DNA of 64,000 nt from Hyphomicrobiales bacterium (GTDB lineage Bacteria > Pseudomonadota > Alphaproteobacteria > Rhizobiales > Rhizobiaceae): positions 18,784 through 82,783 of the forward strand of contig UBYX01000006.1 in the NCBI GenBank assembly GCA_900469955.1, in the 5' to 3' direction. The notes below the pieces were generated by a model. It was given only the letters and a program-made list of their open reading frames with translations, searched no databases and was not told the DNA's origin. Shown piece after piece: positions 27,401 to 36,086 of the stretch. Positions within the stretch are counted from its first letter, which is position 1. Every line of letters begins with the position of its first letter. A program made the position numbers and the translations under genes.

Positions 27401-28194
27401 GTCTCGTCATCGGCCAGTACAAAGGCAAGAGCTGGAAGCCGAAGAGGCTGCCTTGGAAACTGGAGGTCGAGTTCTCGACCCAGCTCGGCTTCAAGTTCGG
27501 ATTTAGCGGATCGGATTTTGGCGAGGATGGCGACGAACGCCTGGAACTTGCTTACGCGCTGACAATTCATAAATCTCAAGGGAGCGAATTCGGCACAACG
27601 TTCGTAATAATCCCAAATCCCTGTCGGCCGCTCTCGCGCGAGTTGCTCTATACAGCATTGACGCGGCAGCAGCGCGAGGTGGTCCTATTCTATCAGGGCG
27701 AACTGCGTGATTTGGTAAGGCTGTCAGGTGCCGATCGTTCTGAGACGGCGCGGCGGTTCACGAACCTGTTCCGTGAGCCGAAGCTTGTTGCCTATAGCGG
27801 TTCCTTCCTGGAAGAAGGTCTCATTCATCGCACAACGCGCGGCGAACTTGTGCGGTCAAAATCCGAGGTCATCATTGCCGACCTGCTCCATGGTTTGGGG
27901 CTTCCCTACGGCTACGAGCAACCTTTCACTGGCCCAGATGGTTCGGTGCGGTATCCGGACTTCACGGTCGACGACGCTGAGACGGGCCGGCGGATTTTGA
28001 TCGAACACCTCGGGATGATGGATCATCCGGACTATGTTCGGCGTTGGAAGGCGAAGGAAAAGTGGTACCGGAACGCTGGCGTCGTGCCGATCGCGGAAGG
28101 TGAAGCTGAGGTTGGATTGTTAGCAACCACAGAGGTCGGGGGTTTCGATGCAGCGGCGATCAAGGCGCAGATTATTGCGGCGTTCGGGCTCTGA
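24427..28194 (+). CDS. RecD-like SF1 helicase with C-terminal nuclease
   Basis: The 1255-residue product has an uncharacterised N-terminal domain (residues 10-110, beginning RVPWHDSGWSGRVC, with Cys pairs that could bind metal). A long alpha/beta linker follows, then an SF1B helicase: IGPAGTGKTTLLLALL (about 637), VIDEASMLTEDQL (about 720), VGDPRQLPPIGAG (about 750), TIHKSQGSEFG (about 1046) and YTALTRQQREVVLF (about 1076). The last 110 residues carry SKSEVIIADLL, YPDFTVDD and ILIEHLGM, the pattern of PD-(D/E)XK-like nucleases found behind helicases. GGGGAGA precedes the ATG. It is the third gene of the SNF2/Hsp70-like set and the probable DNA-cutting effector. Confidence 0.85.
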   Translation: MIEGARKLPTQHISIRVPWHDSGWSGRVCVNPLKNTHCVALPRIGDTRDDAWETSVRAELFDTEGVRLPACAAERGAFMADFAYERRFPHPYEHHSLYTHFRKTRYVHAPRSASAVPFAWMMKGDDGLPEIATRLALGFRPELEPELGFESIWVQERRNQLVMLDTFFGAIEPKESLVFFYAKKTPLTEDPRRVIVGIGRVRSVGDATEYNYEGATSNALRSMVWERNIGHSIEPEIRDGFLLPYRELLEHAESDPGFDIQPFVLHAPSESFNAFSMGSEHVSHDQAVAVLLTAAIVVGRYETLLPGDWGAARRWIDAELNRLWRLRGAYPGLGSALGALGLSNGTLLAHAVGNLLHADGGQDVRDPWPVVESVLHDPKRLPPDLAGSVGPVAAKLWDSLQPERRDLLKLLARFALSADQTQRWWVREERTKAGIELEDATILANPYLCFEADRGRIDSIPLSVIDRGLFPDPQVLAAIPIPEPSVCPEAIDPRRGRALMIQTLEAAAVEHGHTMLPQDWLVERVRSAVVSPPCAITGDWIAAFDDNLTLQLARVETANGAPAWQLSRYAATRALIGTRLKRRLGGTRHPGDYDWEDLIDKALGGPAKEGNPAEEMARKEKAAALKELFRSRASVLIGPAGTGKTTLLLALLSLEQVRKGGVLLLAPTGKARVQMQKKAGDVKAFTLAQFLLGFNRYDGQTGAYLVTNSPDRENGFATVVIDEASMLTEDQLAATLDALDPTSVHRLILVGDPRQLPPIGAGRPFVDAIRLLREQDAMQPRGLAELTVVRRQTGSSDDPETPRDDVLLSRWFSGEAPDAGADEVWDRLATGSARGIRAITWDSDADLQTKLLKELTAHIRSDMDASVTDETAFEISLGGSEYNGRGYFNPSREGADGRRQGGGAGVEAWQILVPMRAGETGVDGLNRWIKRLFRVSVREWAEAEPHWYRKIAKPMGSQAILYGDKVINLSNGRRRDVYPDMERAYLANGEIGLVIGQYKGKSWKPKRLPWKLEVEFSTQLGFKFGFSGSDFGEDGDERLELAYALTIHKSQGSEFGTTFVIIPNPCRPLSRELLYTALTRQQREVVLFYQGELRDLVRLSGADRSETARRFTNLFREPKLVAYSGSFLEEGLIHRTTRGELVRSKSEVIIADLLHGLGLPYGYEQPFTGPDGSVRYPDFTVDDAETGRRILIEHLGMMDHPDYVRRWKAKEKWYRNAGVVPIAEGEAEVGLLATTEVGGFDAAAIKAQIIAAFGL

Positions 28195-28304
28195 TAGGTC
28201 CGCAGGGTTGGAACGCTTAAGGCGACCATCGAGTCCCACAACGGCAAGAAAGGCGACACAGGCCTGATCCGCAAGGAGCCGAGTCTGCAAGTCTCCGCGT
28301 CATA

Positions 28305-28321
28305 GCGGAAATAATTTCCGT
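28305..28321. repeat. Island palindrome, copy C
   Basis: GCGGAAATAATTTCCGT: 17 bases with a central A, perfect except for the outermost pair. It lies in the 256-base space between the RecD-like gene and the PLD-helicase gene, on the border of two defence modules. Confidence 0.75.
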
Positions 28322-28413
28322 GCCCACGTCAGGTCGGATCGCAATCCTGTTGCACAGTGCTTGTCTGGCGGCTCTACTCAAGGCATATCGGTTTATATGA
28401 TTTTTCTCGTTCG

Positions 28414-28426
28414 ACGGGTGACCCGT
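28414..28426. promoter_or_regulatory. Candidate operator ACGGGTGACCCGT
   Basis: A perfect 13-base palindrome with a central G, 25 bases before the start codon of the PLD-helicase gene and just after an AT-rich stretch (28391-28407) that could hold a promoter. Position suggests control of the restriction cluster. No cognate regulator is encoded nearby. Confidence 0.4.
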
Positions 28427-28450
28427 TCACACGCAAGGCATGCTTAGCTA

Positions 28451-31400
28451 ATGAAAATCATCGACAATACCTCTCAACTTCTTGGCGATGATCTGAGGGA
28501 AACCCTCGGCCGTGGCTCGCGCGTGAAGATCGCGGCGTCGTGCTTCTCGATCTATGCATATGAGGCCCTGAAGTCCGAGCTGGCGAAGGTTGAGAGTCTT
28601 CAGTTCATCTTTACCTCTCCGACGTTTGTACCCACGGAAGCGACCGACAAACTACGGAAAGAAAAACGCGAGTTCTTCATTCCTAAGGCTGGTCGGGAAA
28701 GCAGCCTTTATGGCACCGAATTCGAGATCAAGCTTCGCAACAAGCTCACACAGCGCGCCGTTGCTCGCGAATGTGCGGAATGGATCCGTAAGAAGGCGCG
28801 CTTCAAGTCCAACGCCACACAGGCAGCCATGCAGCCCTTTGCGCATGTAGAGGTCGGAGGCGCTGCCGTCGCCTATCAGCCGATCAGCGGCTTTACCGCC
28901 GTGGATCTTGGCTATCAGAAGGGCAACGCCGTTTCCAATTTCGTGACCCGGATGGATGAGCCGGCGCATGCCGGCCTTTATCTCCAGCTCTTCAACCAAA
29001 TCTGGAACGACGCGGATAAACTGAGGGATGTGACGGACGCTGTCTGCGACCACATCGAGTCCGTCTACCAGGAAAATGCCCCTGAGCGGGTCTACTTCCT
29101 GATGCTGTACAACATCTTTCGGGAATTTTTGGAGGATATCGATGAGGACGTTCTGCCGAATGATTTGACCGGCTATCGAGACAGCATTGTCTGGAACAAG
29201 CTGTTCAACTACCAGCGAGACGCGGCAACGGGGATCATCAACAAGCTCGAAACCTACAACGGCTGCATCCTGGCCGACTCTGTCGGTTTGGGTAAAACCT
29301 TCACCGCGCTCGCTGTGGTCAAATACTACGAGCTTCGCAACAAGTCCGTGTTGGTTCTCTGCCCGAAGAAGCTGGCGGACAACTGGCGGAATTACAACAC
29401 CAATCTCACCACGAACATCTTCGCCAACGACCGCTTCAACTATGACGTCCTCTGCCACACGGATCTGTCGCGCACGTCGGGCGAGTCCTTCGGCATACCG
29501 TTGAACAGGGTGAACTGGGGCAACTATGACCTCGTGGTGATCGACGAGTCCCATAACTTCCGGAACAACGACGTCTACAAGGATCGGGAGACGCGGTACC
29601 AGAAGCTTATGAACAAGGTCATCCGCGCCGGGGTCAAGACCAAGGTGCTGATGCTGTCCGCAACGCCGGTCAACAACCGCTTCAACGATCTGCGCAACCA
29701 GCTCGCGCTTGCCTACGAGGGCCAGTCAGATGCGCTCAGCAAGAGCTTGAAGTCACAGACCAGCGTGGAAGAGATCTTTCGCCGAGCCCAGAAGGCGTTC
29801 AACGAATGGTCCGCCCTGCCACCCAATGAACGAACCGCGGCGTCGATTCTGCGCACGCTGGACTTCGATTTCTTTGAGCTTCTCGACGCGGTCACCATCG
29901 CCAGGTCGCGCAAGCACATCGAGACCTTCTACGACACCAAGGACATCGGCAAATTTCCCCAGCGTCGGAAACCTCTCTCGTTCCATTGCCCGATCACACA
30001 GCGACCGGATGTGATGGGCCTGAACGAGATCTTCGGCCAACTCTCCCTGTTGAAGCTCGCGGTCTATGCGCCGATCAGCTACATCCTGTCGAGCCGTCTC
30101 GCGAAGTACGAGGCGATCTATGACACGCAGGTGGAGGGCGGCCGCGGCAAGCTGCGGCAGGCAGACCGTGAGCGAAGCCTGCAGGCCCTGATGACCACTA
30201 ATCTGCTGAAGCGCCTGGAAAGCTCTGTGGAAGCCTTCCGCCTCACCCTGCGAGCGCTTGGCGGCAACATCACGCGGGCACTCGACGCCATCGCGGAATA
30301 TGAGCGGACGGGGCGTAGCGGCAGTATCAGCGATCATCTCGAGGACATCAGTGATTTTGATCCAGAGGATGAAGACCTGGCAGGGCTCGATGAGTTCACC
30401 GTTGGCAAGAAGGTTCAGATCAGCCTCGCCGACATGGATCTTCCCTCCTGGAAACATGATCTCGCGGCCGATAGGTCATTGATCGATGCACTGATTGCTT
30501 CGATGGACAAGGTGACGGCTGCGGATGACGCCAAGCTGCAGCACCTCATCGCGCTTCTGAAGGAGAAGGTCGCGGAGCCCCTTAATCCGGGTAACCGGAA
30601 GGTCATCGTGTTCACCGCCTTCGCCGACACGGCCAACTACCTGTTCGCGAACCTGGCGCCCGTTGCGCAAGAGCTCGGGCTCCAAGTGGGGGAGGTGACC
30701 GGCTCCGGCTCACCGAAAACCACACTCAGGAAATCCTATGATTTTCAGAGCGTCTTGACGCTCTTCTCGCCGCGCTCGAAAGAGAAGGCCGTCGTGCTGC
30801 CGCATGAGACGGCGGAGCTGGACATCCTGATTGGAACGGATTGCATATCCGAAGGCCAGAACCTGCAGGACTGCGACTTCCTGGTGAACTATGACATCCA
30901 CTGGAACCCGGTCCGCATCATCCAGCGGTTCGGCCGTATTGACCGTATCGGGTCACCCAACGACCAGATCCAGCTCGTCAACTACTGGCCTGACATCACG
31001 CTCGACGAATACATCAATCTCAAAGAGCGCGTCGAAAACCGGATGGTGATCGCCGACGTGACCGCGACAGGCGACGACAACGTCTTGACCGCGAAGTCGA
31101 GCGACATCGCCTACCGCAAGGAGCAACTGAAGCGGTTGCAGGATGAGGTCATCGAGTTGGAGGACGTCAAGGCCGGCATCTCGATCACCGATCTTGGCCT
31201 CAACGACTTTAGGATGGATCTCCTGAACTACGTCAAGGACCATGGCGACCTCGAAAGCATGCCTTATGGTATGCATGCCGTCGTGCCGGCAGCACCAGAA
31301 CTGGGACTGCGACCAGGCATGATCTTCGTGCTCAAGAACATTCATGACAGCGTCAACGTTAACCAGCAGAACCGTCTGCATCCCTTCTACCTGGTCTATA

Positions 31401-31723
31401 TCGATGACGACGGCGAGATCGTCTCCGACCATACGGAGGTCAAGCGGCTGCTCGACCTGATTCGCACAAGCTGTAAGGGCCGTTCCGAGCCAATTCCGGA
31501 TGTCTGCCGGCTGTTCAACGAGCGGACGGAAGACGGTCGCCGGATGGGGCCCTACTCCGACCTGCTGAGCCAGGCCATTCGATCGATGATCGAGGTGAAG
31601 GAAGAGAAGGATATCGACAGCCTGTTCAGTGGCGGGCGAACGACCGCGTTGACGCACACGATCCAGGGCCTGGATGATTTCGAGCTGATTGCCTTTCTGC
31701 GGGTCGAGGAGGCAGAGGGCTGA
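28451..31723 (+). CDS. PLD-domain SNF2-type helicase
   Basis: In this 1090-residue protein the first 170 residues resemble a phospholipase-D-like domain as found in front of SF2 helicases (VKIAASCFSIYAYEAL, FIFTSPTF). The full HKD motif is not evident, so nuclease activity is doubtful. The motor follows: ADSVGLGKTFTALAVV (about 274), VVIDESHNFRN (about 362), MLSATPVNNR (about 400), and lobe 2 with GTDCISEGQNLQ and IQRFGRIDRIGS (about 795-834). The stop overlaps the next gene's ATG by one base. It heads the type III R-M operon and probably acts as an additional translocase. Such helicase-DUF4391-Mod-Res arrays recur in bacterial defence islands. Confidence 0.85.
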   Translation: MKIIDNTSQLLGDDLRETLGRGSRVKIAASCFSIYAYEALKSELAKVESLQFIFTSPTFVPTEATDKLRKEKREFFIPKAGRESSLYGTEFEIKLRNKLTQRAVARECAEWIRKKARFKSNATQAAMQPFAHVEVGGAAVAYQPISGFTAVDLGYQKGNAVSNFVTRMDEPAHAGLYLQLFNQIWNDADKLRDVTDAVCDHIESVYQENAPERVYFLMLYNIFREFLEDIDEDVLPNDLTGYRDSIVWNKLFNYQRDAATGIINKLETYNGCILADSVGLGKTFTALAVVKYYELRNKSVLVLCPKKLADNWRNYNTNLTTNIFANDRFNYDVLCHTDLSRTSGESFGIPLNRVNWGNYDLVVIDESHNFRNNDVYKDRETRYQKLMNKVIRAGVKTKVLMLSATPVNNRFNDLRNQLALAYEGQSDALSKSLKSQTSVEEIFRRAQKAFNEWSALPPNERTAASILRTLDFDFFELLDAVTIARSRKHIETFYDTKDIGKFPQRRKPLSFHCPITQRPDVMGLNEIFGQLSLLKLAVYAPISYILSSRLAKYEAIYDTQVEGGRGKLRQADRERSLQALMTTNLLKRLESSVEAFRLTLRALGGNITRALDAIAEYERTGRSGSISDHLEDISDFDPEDEDLAGLDEFTVGKKVQISLADMDLPSWKHDLAADRSLIDALIASMDKVTAADDAKLQHLIALLKEKVAEPLNPGNRKVIVFTAFADTANYLFANLAPVAQELGLQVGEVTGSGSPKTTLRKSYDFQSVLTLFSPRSKEKAVVLPHETAELDILIGTDCISEGQNLQDCDFLVNYDIHWNPVRIIQRFGRIDRIGSPNDQIQLVNYWPDITLDEYINLKERVENRMVIADVTATGDDNVLTAKSSDIAYRKEQLKRLQDEVIELEDVKAGISITDLGLNDFRMDLLNYVKDHGDLESMPYGMHAVVPAAPELGLRPGMIFVLKNIHDSVNVNQQNRLHPFYLVYIDDDGEIVSDHTEVKRLLDLIRTSCKGRSEPIPDVCRLFNERTEDGRRMGPYSDLLSQAIRSMIEVKEEKDIDSLFSGGRTTALTHTIQGLDDFELIAFLRVEEAEG

Positions 31724-32481
31724 TGCTATATGACTGGCCGCGGGCAACCGCCTTCGGGCGGGTGATCCCCAAGAACAAGATCTATGAGCACGCAGGCGCC
31801 AGCACTGCGCTCAAGGACCTGTTCGTGCGCGAGGTCGATCAGATCGTCTGGGCTCATAAGCTGGCACCGGAGACTATCAACCTGCCAGCGTCGAAGTCCG
31901 TGACCGAAATCCAGGTCTTCCGGATTGCCCAAAGGGAGGGCAGCCTCGATATGGACGCCCTGCGCGCCATTGATCGCGCCATTCCCTTCCCCTTGCTGTT
32001 CGAGCTGGTCCACAACGGCAGGGTGAAGCTCGCGGTGGCCTATAAGCGGCCGAGCGAGGCGGATAGCTCGAAATGGGTCCTTGGTGACTATTTCGAGGGG
32101 CCATGGCAGCCGGAGGATGCGCAGCGGATGCCGCTACCGGTGGCGCTGAACATGGGCGCACTCTACGAGTTGCTCCTCAGGCCACTGGTCGAGCAACAGG
32201 CGGCTAGGCTGTTGTCACATTCGGGGTCTGGTTTCGCAGAAGATCCGCAATCCCCCTTTGGCCAGGCCCCCTCGGCCGAACCAGTGCCGCTCGAAGCTAG
32301 GATTGCGCATGCCGAGGCGGTTAAGGTGAAGACACGCGAGATCGACCGGATCAAGACGCGCTTGGCCCGCGAGAAACAATTCAATAAACGTGTCGCCATC
32401 AATGCAGAGCTGCGTGCCGCCAAGCAGGAGCTGGAGCGGCTGGTGAGCGCAAGTGCGGCAACCGCGCCGGTTCAAGAATAA
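31723..32481 (+). CDS. DUF4391-domain protein
   Basis: The 252-residue product opens MLYDWPRATAFGRVIPKNKIYEHA and continues with VDQIVWAHKLAPETINLPAS, both typical of DUF4391. VKLAVAYKRP and LNMGALYELLLRPL follow, and a charged coiled-coil C-terminus ends it (residues about 195-245, E-x-x-R/K heptads). No catalytic motif is apparent. It overlaps the helicase stop and precedes Mod by 10 bases, so it is probably a structural partner linking the PLD helicase to the modification-restriction pair. Family assignment is from recognisable segments; function is unknown. Confidence 0.75.
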   Translation: MLYDWPRATAFGRVIPKNKIYEHAGASTALKDLFVREVDQIVWAHKLAPETINLPASKSVTEIQVFRIAQREGSLDMDALRAIDRAIPFPLLFELVHNGRVKLAVAYKRPSEADSSKWVLGDYFEGPWQPEDAQRMPLPVALNMGALYELLLRPLVEQQAARLLSHSGSGFAEDPQSPFGQAPSAEPVPLEARIAHAEAVKVKTREIDRIKTRLAREKQFNKRVAINAELRAAKQELERLVSASAATAPVQE

Positions 32482-32491
32482 GAGGACGAGA

Positions 32492-34357
32492 ATGGATAAG
32501 CTGAAGATGCACAGCCCGGATCTGACCCAAGAGAACATCGCCAGGATCCGCGACCTGTTTCCCGGCTGCGTGAGCGAGGCGCGAGACGAAGTGACCGGCA
32601 AACTGCGTATGGCCGTGGACTTCGATCAGCTTCGCCAGGAATTGAGCGACAGCATCGTGGAAGGGGCCCAGGAGCGGTATAGATTGGATTGGCCCGGCAA
32701 GCGGGAAGCGCTTGTCGCAGCTAATGCTCCGATAGCACAGACTCTGCGTCCCGAACCTGAGGAGAGCGTCGAGTTTGATTCGACCAGAAATATCTTCATT
32801 GAAGGAGACAATCTTGAGGCTATGAAATTAATTCAGGATTCGTTCTTGGGAGAAATTCGCCTCATCTATATTGATCCTCCGTATAATACCGGAAACGACT
32901 TTGTATATGAGGATGACTTCTCTGAGGGCGTGCAGGATTTTCTTGGTAGGTCAATGCAGTTGGATTCTGCCGGTAATCGGATGGTTGTCAATTTGGAGTC
33001 CAACGGCCGGTTTCATTCTGACTGGCTTTCTATGATCTACGCCCGCCTGCGCGTCGCCAAGAACCTTCTTTCGGAGGATGGCTTCATTTGTGTTTCTATC
33101 GATGACGGCGAATCCGCCAACTTGAAAAAAGTTATGGATGAGGTTTTTGGAGAAAAAAACTTTGTTGCTACCCTCGTTTGGCAGAAGCGGTATGTAGCCA
33201 ACGTTACCGCTCGGCATGTTTCAGACATGCATGATTTTATCCACGTCTACTCAAAAAATGCGGCCGATGCGAAAATTCAAAAATGGGCGCTGACCGAAGA
33301 GCAACTTCAAGCTTATCGCAATCCGGACGGGGACCCCAGAGGTCTTTGGCGAGCACAGGATTTGTCTGCTAGCAAGCCATACCAAGCCGGCCTGTTCACC
33401 ATTCGAAAAAACGGACAACAGTTTAATCCCCCGCCCAATCGCTATTGGCGCTGCAATGAGGCGCAATTCAACGCTTGGGAAAGTGATGGGCGAATCTGGT
33501 GGGGAATGGATGGAACGGCCCGCCCAATGTTGAAGTCATATTTGAACGAGAAAGATGCCACCACTACCCCGCATACCTGGTGGGACTATGAAAGCGCAGG
33601 GCACAATAAAGAGGCTACGCTTGAAATGAAGGCGTTATTCGATGGCGCTTCGCCTTTCGACACGCCGAAGCCGGTTCGACTCATGAGGCGACTACTAGAG
33701 ACATTCGGGAGCGGCGGGATCGTGATGGATTTCTTCGCGGGCTCCTCAAGTTTTGCTCACGCCGTTCTTGAGTGTAATGCCGAGAAGAATGCGGGGTTCA
33801 AGTACATCCAGGTTCAATGGCCGGAACCCGTGAGGCGACAAAATGATCTCGCAGACAACTTTGCGAATATAGCTGAGATGTCTCGTGAACGTATTCGCCG
33901 CGCTGGCAAAAAAGTCCTCGAAGGCGCGTGTCATCCTGAATGGAACCGCGACGTCGGCTTCCGTGTGCTCAAGGTTGCTACCTCGAATATGAAGGACGTC
34001 TATTATCGTCCCGACGAGCTGAAGCAGGGTGACCTGCTGGACATGGTCGACAACTTCAAGGAAGGCCGTACAGCCGACGATCTGCTGTTCCAGGTGTTGG
34101 TTGATTGGGGCGTGGACCTGACGCTGCCGATCCGCCGCGAGACGGTGCAGAGCAAGACAGTGTTCTTCGTAGACGACAATGCTCTTGTTGCCTGCTTCGA
34201 CAAGGGCATCACCGAGGATCTGGTGAAGGAACTGGCGAAGCGCCAACCGCTCCGAGCCGTCTTCCGAGACAACGGCTTCGTTTCCGACGCCGTGAAGATC
34301 AATGTCGAGCAGATTTTCCGCCAGCTTTCCCCGACCACTGACGTCAAGTCGATCTGA
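32492..34357 (+). CDS. mod: Type III DNA methyltransferase (Mod), N6-adenine
   Basis: The 621-residue beta-class methyltransferase places catalytic IYIDPPYNTGND (motif IV, about residues 127-138) before the SAM-binding VMDFFAGSSSFAHAV (motif I, about 411-425), the order seen in type III Mod. The region between the two holds the target-recognition domain. Start ATG 32492 has AGAGGACGAG upstream; the longer reading frame overlapping DUF4391 was rejected. From about 32780 to 33900 the gene is visibly richer in A/T (AAT, ATT, TTT codons) than its ends and its neighbours, which suggests that the catalytic-TRD core was exchanged. It should protect host DNA from the Res nuclease two genes downstream. 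Confidence 0.92.
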   Translation: MDKLKMHSPDLTQENIARIRDLFPGCVSEARDEVTGKLRMAVDFDQLRQELSDSIVEGAQERYRLDWPGKREALVAANAPIAQTLRPEPEESVEFDSTRNIFIEGDNLEAMKLIQDSFLGEIRLIYIDPPYNTGNDFVYEDDFSEGVQDFLGRSMQLDSAGNRMVVNLESNGRFHSDWLSMIYARLRVAKNLLSEDGFICVSIDDGESANLKKVMDEVFGEKNFVATLVWQKRYVANVTARHVSDMHDFIHVYSKNAADAKIQKWALTEEQLQAYRNPDGDPRGLWRAQDLSASKPYQAGLFTIRKNGQQFNPPPNRYWRCNEAQFNAWESDGRIWWGMDGTARPMLKSYLNEKDATTTPHTWWDYESAGHNKEATLEMKALFDGASPFDTPKPVRLMRRLLETFGSGGIVMDFFAGSSSFAHAVLECNAEKNAGFKYIQVQWPEPVRRQNDLADNFANIAEMSRERIRRAGKKVLEGACHPEWNRDVGFRVLKVATSNMKDVYYRPDELKQGDLLDMVDNFKEGRTADDLLFQVLVDWGVDLTLPIRRETVQSKTVFFVDDNALVACFDKGITEDLVKELAKRQPLRAVFRDNGFVSDAVKINVEQIFRQLSPTTDVKSI

Positions 34358-34366
34358 GGTCGCGCC

Positions 34367-36022
34367 ATGGATCAAGCCACGCTTTCTGCCCTGTTGACCC
34401 AACTCATCTCCAACTGGGAGAGCGACGTGGTCGAGTTCAAGCGCGGGAAAGATGGCTTTTCGAGCAGCGAACTCGGCAAATATGTTTCGGCCTTGGCGAA
34501 TGAGGCTAATCTCCGAGGCCGTGAGCGCGCCTGGCTGGTGTTCGGCGTCGAGGACAAGACGCGGGACGTTGTTGGTACCTCCTACAAGGAAAATCATATC
34601 CATCTTCAGGCTGACAAGAAGTCGATCCTCGATGGTACGGGCAGTTTTACGGTTCGGGATATTCATGTGCTGAACCATCCAAACGGCAGGGTGGTTCTGT
34701 TTGAGATCCCGGCGGCGCCCCGCGGTATGCCGATCAACTGGAACGGCCACTATTACGGTCGGGCAGGTGAGAGCCTTGTTGCCCTCGGTCACGATAAACT
34801 GGACGAGATACGCGCACAGACACTTGCAACGGATTGGACGGCGCAGCTTGTCGAGGGTGCCGGCCTCGCCGACCTTGAACCGCAGGCGCTGAGGGTTGCG
34901 CGCGAACGTTTCGCTGCCAAACATGCCAACCGTTTCAACGCTGAGGACATCGCTGGCTGGAGCGATGAAAGCTTCCTGGATCGAGCCAAGCTGACACAGA
35001 ATGGCGCGATCACCCGTGCCGCACTACTGTTGCTTGGCAAACCGGAATCGGCCTGGAGGCTCAGTCCGCATCCGGTCGAAATCACCTGGAAGCTTGAAGG
35101 AGAAGAGCGTGCCTATGAGCACTTTGGGCCGCCTTTCCTGCTGGCCACGTCACAGATCTTCAGCCGTATTCGCAACATCCAACTGCGCCTGCTGCCGCAA
35201 AATGAGCTGCTTCCGCATGAGGTGGCAAAGTACGATCAGCGGGTGGTCCTCGAAGCGCTCCATAACTGCATAGCCCATCAGGATTACGCTCGGTCGGCCA
35301 GAATTGTTGTTACGGAACGGCTGGATCGGCTTATCCTGGAGAATGAAGGGACTTTTTTTGAAGGGCAGCCGGATGACTATGTTTTGGGAGATCGGGTGCC
35401 TCGTCGGTATCGCAACCCCTTTCTGATCAATGCCATGACCGAACTGAATATGATCGATCACATGGGCTATGGCATTCAGGATATCTATCGCCGTCAGCGT
35501 GAGCGTTTCCTGCCTCTGCCTGATTATGATCTGACAGAGCCTGAGGTTGTTCGCCTGACCATCCACGGCCGGGTTGTCGATGAGGCTTATAGCCAATTGT
35601 TGATGCATCAGACCGGACTGCCGCTAGCCGACGTTTTAGCACTGGACCGGGTTCAGAAGCATTTGCCGATTACCGATGACGCCGTGCGGCATCTCAAGCA
35701 GGCGCGCTTGATCGAGGGACGCAAACCCAACTTCTTCATATCAGCCCGGGTCGCAGATGCGACCTCGCAAAAAGCCCAATACCTCAAGTCGCGAGCGTTC
35801 GACGATTATCATTATGAAGAGATGGTTGTCGGATATTTACGAGAGTTCGGACACGCTTCACGTAAGGAGCTGGATGACCTTCTGAGGAAAAAGCTGAGCG
35901 ATGTGCTGAACGAAACGCAGAAGACACACAAAATCGGCAATCTTTTGAGTGCCTTACGGAGGAAGGGGCGAATTCGCAATTTTGGTTCCACTGCGGCTCC
36001 CGAGTGGCGTCTTGTGGAATGA
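34367..36022 (+). CDS. AlbA_2 (Schlafen-like) plus HATPase-type ATP-binding protein
   Basis: The 551-residue protein begins with an AlbA_2/Schlafen-type domain (residues 10-140: WESDVVEFKRG, KYVSALANEANLRGR, AWLVFGVED). In the middle is a GHKL-type ATP-binding motif (about residue 294, VLEALHNCIAHQDYA; then RLILENEGTFF), and the C-terminus contains winged-helix segments. Such proteins are often annotated as ATP-dependent transcriptional regulators or RNA-binding factors, and they recur within restriction clusters. The start uses GAGGT overlapping the Mod stop. It is inserted between mod and res, an unusual position for a type III pair. Role here unknown: regulation of restriction or an accessory effector. 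Confidence 0.8.
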   Translation: MDQATLSALLTQLISNWESDVVEFKRGKDGFSSSELGKYVSALANEANLRGRERAWLVFGVEDKTRDVVGTSYKENHIHLQADKKSILDGTGSFTVRDIHVLNHPNGRVVLFEIPAAPRGMPINWNGHYYGRAGESLVALGHDKLDEIRAQTLATDWTAQLVEGAGLADLEPQALRVARERFAAKHANRFNAEDIAGWSDESFLDRAKLTQNGAITRAALLLLGKPESAWRLSPHPVEITWKLEGEERAYEHFGPPFLLATSQIFSRIRNIQLRLLPQNELLPHEVAKYDQRVVLEALHNCIAHQDYARSARIVVTERLDRLILENEGTFFEGQPDDYVLGDRVPRRYRNPFLINAMTELNMIDHMGYGIQDIYRRQRERFLPLPDYDLTEPEVVRLTIHGRVVDEAYSQLLMHQTGLPLADVLALDRVQKHLPITDDAVRHLKQARLIEGRKPNFFISARVADATSQKAQYLKSRAFDDYHYEEMVVGYLREFGHASRKELDDLLRKKLSDVLNETQKTHKIGNLLSALRRKGRIRNFGSTAAPEWRLVE

Positions 36023-36086
36023 AGCGCGAACATCCTACGAAAGCTCTACGAGAGCTACGAAAGAAATTTAAGAAAGCTGACGTCTC

